This document shows positions 41,181-48,158 of a DNA stretch of 64,000 bases, in pieces. Both the position numbers and the translations under genes were made by a program. Below the pieces are notes generated by a model. It had not been told where the DNA came from. It worked only from the letters and a program-made list of their open reading frames with translations, and did no database searches. This stretch comes from Paenibacillus phyllosphaerae (lineage in GTDB: Bacteria; Bacillota; Bacilli; Paenibacillales; Paenibacillaceae). How positions within the stretch are numbered: the stretch's first letter is position 1; each line of letters begins with the position of its first letter. The stretch is taken from contig NZ_JACHXK010000020.1 in assembly GCF_014192105.1 (NCBI RefSeq), forward strand, positions 1-64,000, written 5' to 3'.

Positions 41181-41269
41181 GCTATCGAGCCCCTTTCGCT
41201 GCAACGCGTCGATGTCAACATCACGTATGTTTCAATGTATGCCGACTCAAGCCCCGCTAAGCACAGTTT

Positions 41270-41288
41270 TGCCGCCAGAATGCCGCCA
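41270..41288 (+). repeat. Arm-type repeats near right end of element 2
   Basis: TGCCGCCA at 41270-41277 and again at 41281-41288, 11 bases apart, same orientation as the pair at the left end. Confidence 0.55.
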
Positions 41289-41350
41289 ATTCATGTTTTG
41301 ATCCACCTGAAGTTGCTGTATTTCATGTGATCGCCTCATGAGTACATTAC

Positions 41351-41363
41351 CCCTCAATGTGTG
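41351..41363. repeat. Element 2 att direct repeat, right copy
   Basis: CCCTCAATGTGTG, identical to 37490-37502. On its right stands the original gerE leader. The TTG inside (41357-41355) would at present open only a 36-codon frame into the element. Confidence 0.8.
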
Positions 41364-41375
41364 TCACCCCTCCTT
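41364..41375 (-). promoter_or_regulatory. Displaced ribosome binding site of gerE
   Basis: AAGGAGGGGTGA on the minus strand, 6 bases before the TTG in the 13-bp repeat. After element 2 excision the same spacing would precede the gerE TTG at 37496. This decides the gerE start. Confidence 0.75.
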
Positions 41376-41420
41376 GCTCGGGTTTTTGTGGTTTAACAAG
41401 GTTAAGGGATACAGTCAAAA

Positions 41421-41450
41421 TATAGTATGAAAAGGCGAATAGAGTGGTGC
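41421..41450 (-). promoter_or_regulatory. Sigma-K-type promoter of gerE
   Basis: In the minus orientation GCACC (41450-41446), 16 bases, CATACTATA (41429-41421). The sigma-K consensus is AC at -35 and CATANNNTA at -10 with 16-17 bp spacing; B. subtilis gerE is transcribed by sigma-K. The leader to the TTG would be about 56 nt. Confidence 0.65.
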
Positions 41451-41524
41451 GATTGTGCATAAAAATAGGCGCTTATACTGATAAGTCAAGACGTATATCC
41501 CCCACTACCGTTGGTTAAAACAAA

Positions 41525-41553
41525 ACCGGATACCCCTTACTCTGGCATCCGGT
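41525..41553 (-). terminator. Terminator of YhcN-like gene
   Basis: ACCGGAT / ATCCGGT stem followed in the minus orientation by TTTGTTTTAACC, directly after the lipoprotein gene and upstream of the gerE promoter. Confidence 0.75.
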
Positions 41554-41566
41554 CGGTCGGCCTTCA

Positions 41567-42682
41567 TTATCTGCGATTGACCGCTTGCGGAGGGAAGATG
41601 CGCTCCACCATAGCGTTGAATTCGGCGATGTAGGCTTGAATCGGATGACCCAACCGTACATCCTCCATGTAGGCGCTCATACGGTCGACGAAATCGTTAT
41701 CCGATGAAACGTATACATGCTCGACGGATGGATCCAGCTGCTTCACTTCGGCTGCGATCCGTTCCTTGAGATCAGCGGTCAGCATCATTGTATGCTGAGG
41801 CGTCGTGCCGAGTGCGGAATACGGACGGACAGGCTGGTTGCCGCTGCCATACATATCGTATTCCTTGCTCGTGCGGTAGCCTTTGGTCTGCCAGCGATTC
41901 TCGCCCACGCCATACGTGGTCATGTTCATTTTCTCATTGCCGGAGCGCATTGGGGCCGGATTGGTGAAGTTCGTCTCGTTGCGCAACTGGTTCATGTTGT
42001 AGTTGAAGCGGCTTGCATTCTGATTGCCGGAGAACGTGTCGTTCGTGCCTGGCAGCGATTTAGCTTGCAGACGTCCTGTCGATGTCGTCGATTTGGCTTG
42101 CAGACGTCCCGTCTTCGTGCTGTCGTAGCTCTTTGTCGAATCGAAACGGCCTCGCGCGTCCATATGGCGGCTTTCCATCATCATTTCATAATTCGACCGC
42201 CCCATGGTATCCCTCATGCTGCTGCGGGAATCCAAATGAGAGCCTGGTGGAAGGTAAGCCATGTCGGTACGGGACAACGGACGAACAGAGTCGGATACGG
42301 ATTTGGCGGACAAACCTCCGCGGCCCAAATCTTTGCCCGATAACGCAACATAAGCATTATTGTCGGTGAGCATGACATAAGCTTGGCCGATGCCGCTCAT
42401 ATTCGAGATCTCTTCCGACAATTTCGGACTCATCTCCAACTGATAATTGCGATGGGAACCAATAATATTATTGCTGTTCAGGCGCCGCCCGTTCATTCGG
42501 TTGCGATCGTTCATTTGGTCGCTTGCAAAACGGTTCTTCAAAACCATATTGCCGTTGCCGTCTTCACGCACCTCGTACTGGCGAATATTGCGATTGCCCA
42601 GCTCACCGTGATTTTCAGAACAGCCGGCAATCAACGTGCCGAGCATTGCACCAGCTGCAAGCAGTAGCCATTTGCGCTGCAT
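41567..42682 (-). CDS. YhcN/YlaJ family sporulation lipoprotein
   Basis: 371 residues. Signal peptide MQRKWLLLAAGAMLGTLIAGC with lipobox Cys; the family core is split between an N-terminal ELSEEISNMSGIGQAYVMLTDNNAYVAL-like segment and a C-terminal DLKERIAAEVKQLDPSVEHVYVSSDNDFVDRM with YMEDVRLGHPIQAYIAEFNAMVERIFP. Between them lies an unusual Asn/Met/Ser/Arg-rich insert of about 150 residues containing a duplicated TGRLQAKS. YhcN is a spore membrane lipoprotein of B. subtilis; the location beside gerE supports a sporulation role. ATG 42682 follows GGAGGATGG. Confidence 0.8.
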   Translation of the reverse strand: MQRKWLLLAAGAMLGTLIAGCSENHGELGNRNIRQYEVREDGNGNMVLKNRFASDQMNDRNRMNGRRLNSNNIIGSHRNYQLEMSPKLSEEISNMSGIGQAYVMLTDNNAYVALSGKDLGRGGLSAKSVSDSVRPLSRTDMAYLPPGSHLDSRSSMRDTMGRSNYEMMMESRHMDARGRFDSTKSYDSTKTGRLQAKSTTSTGRLQAKSLPGTNDTFSGNQNASRFNYNMNQLRNETNFTNPAPMRSGNEKMNMTTYGVGENRWQTKGYRTSKEYDMYGSGNQPVRPYSALGTTPQHTMMLTADLKERIAAEVKQLDPSVEHVYVSSDNDFVDRMSAYMEDVRLGHPIQAYIAEFNAMVERIFPPQAVNRR

Positions 42683-42754
42683 GAACCATCCTCCATTCAC
42701 TTTTGGTCGAGCGTTAATGCCCCGACTATAGCGTTAGCGAAAGGAGGTGGGGCT

Positions 42755-42850
42755 ATGCTGGCAGTTTATCGGTCGTCGAGCCAATCACTTCGTCCGTATG
42801 AAAAACAACAAAGGCCGCCTGCGCGCTCGTTGACAGCATTCCTCGTTTAA
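42755..42850 (+). CDS. Possible 31-aa peptide gene upstream of fabH
   Basis: The ATG at 42755 has AAAGGAGGTG 7 bases upstream, a very strong ribosome site. The 31 codons give MLAVYRSSSQSLRPYEKQQR and a basic end, stopping just before the FapR box. No family known. It could be a leader-type peptide or chance. Confidence 0.3.
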   Translation: MLAVYRSSSQSLRPYEKQQRPPARSLTAFLV

Positions 42851-42865
42851 GGTAAAGTGTAGGTA

Positions 42866-42882
42866 TTAGAACCTGGTACTAA
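42866..42882. promoter_or_regulatory. FapR operator upstream of fabH
   Basis: TTAGAACCTGGTACTAA, one mismatch from the FapR consensus TTAGTACCTGNTACTAA, 27 bases before the fabH start and overlapping the expected promoter. A further TACTAGATACTAA follows at 42882-42894. FapR represses lipid synthesis genes and is released by malonyl-CoA. Confidence 0.8.
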
Positions 42883-42908
42883 TACTAGATACTAAGGAGC
42901 TGGTCCGA

Positions 42909-43901
42909 TTGTCTATCCCTGGATTTATCTCACAAGCCACCATCACTGCTTTTGGCTGTTATACACCTGAACGCGTTATGACCAATACGGAGATGGAATC
43001 GATCGTCGACACGAATGACGAATGGATCGTCCAACGTACTGGCATCCGTGAGCGCCGCATTGCCGGCGAAGACGAATTCACCTCGGATCTATGTTTCGCC
43101 GCGGTACGCAATCTGATGGAGCGCTATCCGGTAACCATCGACGATGTCGATTATATTCTTGTCGCTACATCGACGCCGGACACGATATTCCCGAGCATGG
43201 CGGCACGAATCCAAGCGGAGTTCGGCATCGAATCGTGCGGGTCGGCCGATATTCAAGCGGCTTGCGCCGGCTTCGTCAGCGCCCTGCAGCTCGCCAATGG
43301 CCTTATCCTAACAGGCGTTCATCGCAAAATTCTGGTTGTTGGCGCCGAGACGCTGACCAAAGCAACGGATTACACCGATCGCGCGACGTGTATCTTATTC
43401 GGCGACGGCGCGGGTGCCATGCTGCTGGAGCGCAGCGACACCGGCAGTTTCCTCGGCGCTTATGTATCGACTACGGGAGACGACAAAGGCGCCCTATACC
43501 GTTCAAGTCTATCCTCTGCTATCGCGGGCAACCCCATTCATACGAATGGCAAAATCGTACAGAACGGCCGCGAAGTCTACAAATGGGCGGTTACGAATGT
43601 GGCCAAAGGCGTCGGCACCATTCTTGAACGGTATGGCTATAGCGTCTCCGACCTCGATTGGTTCGTACCCCACAGCGCGAATCTGCGTATCATTGAATCG
43701 GTCTGCGAACGGACGGGGATCGAGCTCGGCAAAGCGCTCGCAAGCGTCAAATGGAACGGCAACACGTCGGCCGCTTCGATCCCGCTCGCACTCGATGCGG
43801 CCATCAAGGATGGCCGGCTGAAGGAAGGCGATCTGACCTTGCTCTATGGCTTTGGCGGCGGATTGACCGAATCGGCACTGCTGCTGCGCTGGTCGTTATA
43901 A
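42909..43901 (+). CDS. fabH: Beta-ketoacyl-ACP synthase III
   Basis: 330 residues with the full catalytic triad: Cys119 in IQAACAGFVSALQ, His255 in WFVPHSANLRI and Asn285 in KWNGNTSAAS. DTNDEWIVQRTGIRERRI is the usual N-terminal signature. It condenses acyl-CoA with malonyl-ACP to begin fatty acid synthesis. TTG start with AAGGAG 9 bases upstream, under the FapR box. No other fab genes adjoin, so this is a stand-alone copy; Bacillales often have two. Confidence 0.93.
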   Translation: MSIPGFISQATITAFGCYTPERVMTNTEMESIVDTNDEWIVQRTGIRERRIAGEDEFTSDLCFAAVRNLMERYPVTIDDVDYILVATSTPDTIFPSMAARIQAEFGIESCGSADIQAACAGFVSALQLANGLILTGVHRKILVVGAETLTKATDYTDRATCILFGDGAGAMLLERSDTGSFLGAYVSTTGDDKGALYRSSLSSAIAGNPIHTNGKIVQNGREVYKWAVTNVAKGVGTILERYGYSVSDLDWFVPHSANLRIIESVCERTGIELGKALASVKWNGNTSAASIPLALDAAIKDGRLKEGDLTLLYGFGGGLTESALLLRWSL

Positions 43902-43905
43902 TGGG

Positions 43906-43940
43906 AAGAGGGAAGTCCATCTCATGCGGACTTCCCTCTT
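43906..43940. terminator. Terminator after fabH
   Basis: 13-base stem AAGAGGGAAGTCC / GGACTTCCCTCTT followed by TGCGTC; also suitable for the convergent glycerol-1-phosphate dehydrogenase gene. Confidence 0.7.
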
Positions 43941-43990
43941 TGCGTCATGTGCTTTTCTTGCCTCAGGAAAATAAGTAAGATGCCCTCGCC

Positions 43991-45127
43991 TTAAACTCCG
44001 CCGTTCAACACCAGATGCTTTAGGCCTGTGTATCGGTCACGCAGCTTGTACGCCTCGCGAAGCGCCTCTTCAATGAGCGTCTCCGACAGCCCGATATCTG
44101 ACGGGTCAGATGGGCCGCCGGCGCGAATGAGCCACTCCCGCAGCTGTCTTGCTGCCGGCAAGGTGCCATAGATCGACGGGTATTCTTCTGCCAGCCGTTC
44201 ACGGTAGATCCCGGCCAGCAGCGCCGAGGCCACGCCAACCTTTGCCCCGTGCAGCAGCTGCCGGCGTCCTTCCGATATGTAGGCCATCTCCCAATGATGG
44301 GAGAGATGATGCTCGCCGCCCGAAGCCGGTCTGGAGTGGCCGATGAGCAGCATCGACCAGCCGGATAGCAGCAGCCCTTCCATCAACACTTCCACTCCCC
44401 GCGGGGAGCCTGTAGCGATCTCATCCACAGCTTCGACGCAGCCCAGCAGCGCACGCTCCGTCAGCTCATAGGCTAGCGGACAGAATGGCTCCCCGGCTTG
44501 CTCAGCTGAGAATTTCCAATCTGCCAGTGAAGTGAACTTGCCGAGCATGTCCGCGAATCCGGCAGCCGTCATCTTCTGCGGCGCTTGAACTAGTACATCG
44601 GTATCGGCGAATACGGCGACCGGACCGACGGCGGGCACGGTCTGTTTGACACCGGATATGATAAGCGGAGCGCCTACCGAGGTGAATCCGTCGACTGAAG
44701 CCGCGGTCGGCACCGAAATAAAGTCGCATCCCCGCTGAAAGCAGACGAAGCGGACGATGTCATGTATCGTTCCGGAACCCACAGCTAGAATGGCTTGGGC
44801 TTTCAATGGCGTCTCGAGCATAACTTGTACGACCGAACGCTCATCGGCAATGACATCGCCTTGCGCATCCGGCTGAATCGTGCAGAGCGTATAGGCAATC
44901 GCGGCTTCCGTCAGCTTGGCGGCGAGCGCTGCGCCGGCAGCTTCCCAGGTCTTCTCATCGACTACCAATCCGACGGCTCCATAAGAACGGCTCAGCAAAT
45001 AAGGCGCGACTTGATTCAAGGCGCCTGATGCCAGCTCCCCCTCCATCTGAATCGGCGCATACAGCACGCCTTCAGGCTTCACGGCAGCTTCGCGGTTAAC
45101 GGCTTCAACGGCAGAACGGATATTCAC
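43991..45127 (-). CDS. egsA: sn-Glycerol-1-phosphate dehydrogenase (AraM/EgsA)
   Basis: 378 residues of the iron-type alcohol dehydrogenase/glycerol-1-phosphate dehydrogenase family. NAD-binding VGSGTIHDIVRFV, substrate segment SVPTAASVDGFTSVGAPLI, and metal-binding SRPASGGEHHLSHHWEM are as in AraM of B. subtilis, which makes sn-glycerol-1-phosphate from dihydroxyacetone phosphate for an archaeal-type ether lipid (heptaprenylglyceryl phosphate) pathway. GTG start at 45127 with GAGGAGAG somewhat far upstream. No pcrB-like gene is nearby. Confidence 0.88.
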   Translation of the reverse strand: MNIRSAVEAVNREAAVKPEGVLYAPIQMEGELASGALNQVAPYLLSRSYGAVGLVVDEKTWEAAGAALAAKLTEAAIAYTLCTIQPDAQGDVIADERSVVQVMLETPLKAQAILAVGSGTIHDIVRFVCFQRGCDFISVPTAASVDGFTSVGAPLIISGVKQTVPAVGPVAVFADTDVLVQAPQKMTAAGFADMLGKFTSLADWKFSAEQAGEPFCPLAYELTERALLGCVEAVDEIATGSPRGVEVLMEGLLLSGWSMLLIGHSRPASGGEHHLSHHWEMAYISEGRRQLLHGAKVGVASALLAGIYRERLAEEYPSIYGTLPAARQLREWLIRAGGPSDPSDIGLSETLIEEALREAYKLRDRYTGLKHLVLNGGV

Positions 45128-45250
45128 GGCTGTTCACTCTCTCCTCTGCTTTTTTCCTTTAATTGTAACACAACATGCTTGCAGCCGTCTCTTGCTCAGG
45201 CAGAGAGCAACCCATAGGTCAGGTATCCAATCGGGCACAGTCTATCGCCG

Positions 45251-45259
45251 CATAGTATA
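45251..45259 (+). promoter_or_regulatory. Sigma-K-like -10 before the glycosyltransferase cluster
   Basis: CATAGTATA matches the sigma-K -10 CATANNNTA, 45 bases before the GT4 start. No AC at the right distance was found for the -35, so the call is tentative; GerE-assisted promoters often have a poor -35. Confidence 0.35.
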
Positions 45260-45304
45260 GATAGCAGCGTTAGTATCCTTGCGAGAGGGAGAGTCGATCA
45301 TCCT

Positions 45305-46387
45305 ATGAGACTGCTCTTCACCTACTTTCTGCCAAGCGGCGGCATTGAAACGCTAAACCGTCTGCGATGCCGCGCCCTTGCGCAAGCTGGAATTGAAGCG
45401 CATCTGCTTTACTTGCGGGATGGCGCAGGCAAGCAGAATATATCCGGTATCCCCTATTTCATCACCGATTCCGATGCCGACATCGGGGCCATCATCCAAG
45501 CGGGCAACTATGACGCGATCATCGCTTGCTGCGATCATCTCATGCTTCCTCGTCTGCGGGCGCTCGGGTATACGGGCAAGCTCCTTTATGAGGCGCAAGG
45601 TCTGGGCGAGCTAGATCAGGCTAAGGATACGATCGAATGGGCTGCGCCTTATATCCGTCTCTACGCACAAGGAATCTTAAGCCCGATCACGGCGCACTTA
45701 ATGGAGCTGTTTAATCTTTATTTGCCTGATGTCCATCGCTTCTACCTGCATAACATGGTCGATACGCAAACTTTCAATTATCGCGCTTCGTCCTGGCTTA
45801 ATCCCGCCAATCAACCAATTCTCGCCTGGATCGGCAGACTCGAGCCGAATAAGAACTGGTCGTTGTTCTTGCACATCGCGGCCATGGTGGCGCAGCATAA
45901 GCCGGATCTGACCTTGTGGATGTTCGAAGATGCGAATATCACCACGCCCGGAGAACGCGAACGGTTCACGGAGATGTTGGCCGCACTTCAACTGCAGCAT
46001 CGCGTGGTATTGCGCTCCAACGTGCCGCACAGCGAGATGCCCTATTATATGTCGGCCGTAGGAGACTCCGGCGGGATGCTAGTATCGACTTCGAATGTCG
46101 AAGGTTTCGGCTATGCCGTCGCCGAGGCGATGAGCTGCTGCTGCCCGGTGCTGACCACGGATTCCGACGGCGTACGCGTCTTCATCAACCATAATCAGAC
46201 CGGCAAATACTTCTATGGCCGCTCTGCCGAAGCAGGGATGTACGAAGCGCTCGATCTGATGAACAACCGACAATTGGCCGAACAGATCCGCCATAACGCG
46301 CTGGCTCATATTCAGACGCATTTCTCCGAGACCAAGTACATCGCGGATATGATCAATATACTGGGTACCTTGGGCTTGTACCGCTAG
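45305..46387 (+). CDS. Glycosyltransferase family 4
   Basis: 360 residues, GT-B fold. The N-terminal half starts LLFTYFLPSGGIETLNRLRCRAL (acceptor domain); the C-terminal donor domain contains WIGRLEPNKNWSLFLHIAAM and VSTSNVEGFGYAVAEAMSCCCPVLTTDSDG with the E(x7)E nucleotide-sugar motif. No membrane segments. ATG preceded by GAGAGGGAGAG. First of two genes transcribed rightward, facing the rest of the cluster. Confidence 0.88.
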   Translation: MRLLFTYFLPSGGIETLNRLRCRALAQAGIEAHLLYLRDGAGKQNISGIPYFITDSDADIGAIIQAGNYDAIIACCDHLMLPRLRALGYTGKLLYEAQGLGELDQAKDTIEWAAPYIRLYAQGILSPITAHLMELFNLYLPDVHRFYLHNMVDTQTFNYRASSWLNPANQPILAWIGRLEPNKNWSLFLHIAAMVAQHKPDLTLWMFEDANITTPGERERFTEMLAALQLQHRVVLRSNVPHSEMPYYMSAVGDSGGMLVSTSNVEGFGYAVAEAMSCCCPVLTTDSDGVRVFINHNQTGKYFYGRSAEAGMYEALDLMNNRQLAEQIRHNALAHIQTHFSETKYIADMINILGTLGLYR

Positions 46388-46430
46388 CATCGCGGTGGAC
46401 CACAAATCGTATAGATGAGGTGAACGAAGG

Positions 46431-47147
46431 TTGTTACCGAGAGTATCCGTCATTATCCCGTTCTACAATGACCCTTACGTCGGGCAGGCTATTGCGAGTG
46501 TCCTGGCCCAGAGCTATCCGAACATCGAGATTATCGTCGTGGACGATGGCTCCACGCAGCATCAGGACGTGCTTGCTCCGTTTATGTCGAGGATCAATTA
46601 TCTGGGCAAGGCCAATGGCGGCACCGCAAGCGCCTTGAATCACGGCATCCGTAACGCGAGCGGCAAATATGTCGCATGGCTCAGCTCCGACGATCAATTC
46701 GAGCCGGGGAAAATATTGGGCCAGGTGGCCTACATGGAGGAACGCCGCGCGCAGATCAGCCATACGGACTTCAACTACATGGATGAACACGGCGTCATCT
46801 ATGCCCGCTCGGTTGCGATCAAGTATCCAACGGCCAAAGCCTTCATCTCCGCCATGCGGTCAGGCTGCCCGGTTAACGGCTGTACCGTGATGATGACCAA
46901 GCATCTTGTCGAAGCGCTCGGTTACTTTAACGAAGCTCTCACGTATACGCACGACTATGAGATGTGGATCAGGGTGCTGCTGAACCGGGTCGACTTCTAT
47001 TACTTGAATGAACCGTTAACGATCTATCGGCGGCACTCCCAGATGGGCACCGTCCGGCATTTCGATACGATCATGCGGGAGGCTGGAAGCGTATCTGACC
47101 ACTATGCCCATCAGCTTAATGCCCTGCTGGCTCAGCTGCCCGGTTAA
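46431..47147 (+). CDS. Glycosyltransferase family 2
   Basis: 238 residues, single GT-A domain. VSVIIPFYNDPYVGQAIASVLAQSYPNIEIIVVDDGS, LGKANGGTASALNHGI and WLSSDDQFEP (DxD-like) are GT2 signatures; the end HDYEMWIRVLLNR holds the catalytic-side ED/HD. TTG start with GAGGTGAA upstream. It is a clear paralogue of the convergent gene at 47299-48054 (shared PNIEIIVVDDGST, YLGKANGGTASALNHG, WLSSDD, NPVNGCTVMM-like stretch). Confidence 0.88.
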   Translation: MLPRVSVIIPFYNDPYVGQAIASVLAQSYPNIEIIVVDDGSTQHQDVLAPFMSRINYLGKANGGTASALNHGIRNASGKYVAWLSSDDQFEPGKILGQVAYMEERRAQISHTDFNYMDEHGVIYARSVAIKYPTAKAFISAMRSGCPVNGCTVMMTKHLVEALGYFNEALTYTHDYEMWIRVLLNRVDFYYLNEPLTIYRRHSQMGTVRHFDTIMREAGSVSDHYAHQLNALLAQLPG

Positions 47148-47298
47148 CCGCCGGCACGCTGGGCTTTTTACATATTCCGCAGCAACTCAGCGTATTAGCA
47201 AGCTCTAGACTCTATGTCCGGGCTTGTCCGATCATCCGCGTATAGCAAAAGGAGATTCGCATCATCGCCATCCATACGAATCTCCCAAGCGGAAGCAA

Positions 47299-48054
47299 CT
47301 AGATTCGCCCCCGCGTCTTGCGGTCGCTCTGCGTAAGACCCAGCACGGCCAGAAAGGATTGATAGCGGCTCGCATAATTGTCGTTCGTCGCCGCGATCTC
47401 TTTTTGAATCGCCAGGCGATGCCGGACCGAGCCCATCTCCGAATGTCTGCGGTAAGCCGTCAGCGCTTCAGGCAGCAGCAGAAACGGGAAACCTGCCAGG
47501 ATGACCCTGAACCAATAGTCGAGATCATGGGTATACAGCAGTTTTTCATCGAATGGTCCAATATGCCGATATAACTGTTTGCTCATCATCACGGTACAGC
47601 CATTCACCGGGTTGCTGTTTAGGAATCCGCGGTAGAACGGCGCCATTTCCCGCCCCGGCGGAATAATCCCTTTCACGGTGACTAACCCGGTCTCATCGAT
47701 CAGATCGAAGCCGGTATGGCTGATCATCCTGCCATGACGCTCCATCGCTTCCACCTGAAGCGCGATCTTCTCGGGATGAAAATAGTCATCCGAACTTAGC
47801 CAGGCAATGTATTCGCCGCTTGCTAACCGGAAACCGTGATTCAAGGCGCTTGCCGTCCCGCCGTTGGCCTTGCCCAGATAATGAATGCGGCCCGCATAAG
47901 GAGCAAGCAGCTTCGCATGCTTCGTCGAGCCATCGTCCACGACGATAATTTCGATATTCGGATACGTCTGGGCCAGTGCGCTGTCGACCGCTTGCGTAAT
48001 ATAAGGATCATTGAAAAAAGGAATCACAATCGTCACTTTCGGCTGTGCGCCCAT
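47299..48054 (-). CDS. Glycosyltransferase family 2
   Basis: 251 residues from MGAQPKVTIVIPFFNDPYIT. Same GT-A fold and motifs as its convergent paralogue: IEIIVVDDGSTKHA, ANGGTASALNHGFRLASGEYIAWLSSDDYF, NSNPVNGCTVMMSKQLY and TAYRRHSEMGSVRHR. The start at 48054 is chosen because AGGGAGGA precedes and the fold begins there; the open frame extends upstream to 48162. Last gene of the sugar-nucleotide operon. Confidence 0.88.
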   Translation of the reverse strand: MGAQPKVTIVIPFFNDPYITQAVDSALAQTYPNIEIIVVDDGSTKHAKLLAPYAGRIHYLGKANGGTASALNHGFRLASGEYIAWLSSDDYFHPEKIALQVEAMERHGRMISHTGFDLIDETGLVTVKGIIPPGREMAPFYRGFLNSNPVNGCTVMMSKQLYRHIGPFDEKLLYTHDLDYWFRVILAGFPFLLLPEALTAYRRHSEMGSVRHRLAIQKEIAATNDNYASRYQSFLAVLGLTQSDRKTRGRI

Positions 48055-48158
48055 CGTTCCACAGTCCTCCCTTCTGCTATGGCATGAAGTGGGCATGCAG
48101 CTACTAGCTTCTGCGGGTGTATGTGCTCGCTGCATGCTCACTTTGTTCACCTTTCGCG

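Larger units (their letters stand above)
37490..41350 (-). mobile_element. Element 2: tyrosine-integrase element at the gerE start codon, 3,861 bp
   Basis: The direct repeats CCCTCAATGTGTG at 37490-37502 and 41351-41363 bound a segment with an integrase at one end and an excisionase-like gene at the other, plus an Agr-type peptide module. Deleting one repeat copy with the interior joins the flanks so that AAGGAGGGGTGA-CACACA-TTG directly precedes gerE codon 2 (AGG GAA AAC). The target is therefore the 5' end of gerE. Arm-type repeats (TGCCGCCA) lie inside both ends. All genes read in the gerE direction. Codon use and lower GC of 37,950-40,000 differ from the flanks, which fits acquisition. 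Confidence 0.85.

Noticed and set aside
41247..41357. 36-codon frame opened by the displaced gerE ribosome site and TTG
   Set aside because: It runs into element 2 att/arm sequence, has no family resemblance and is explained by the insertion itself.
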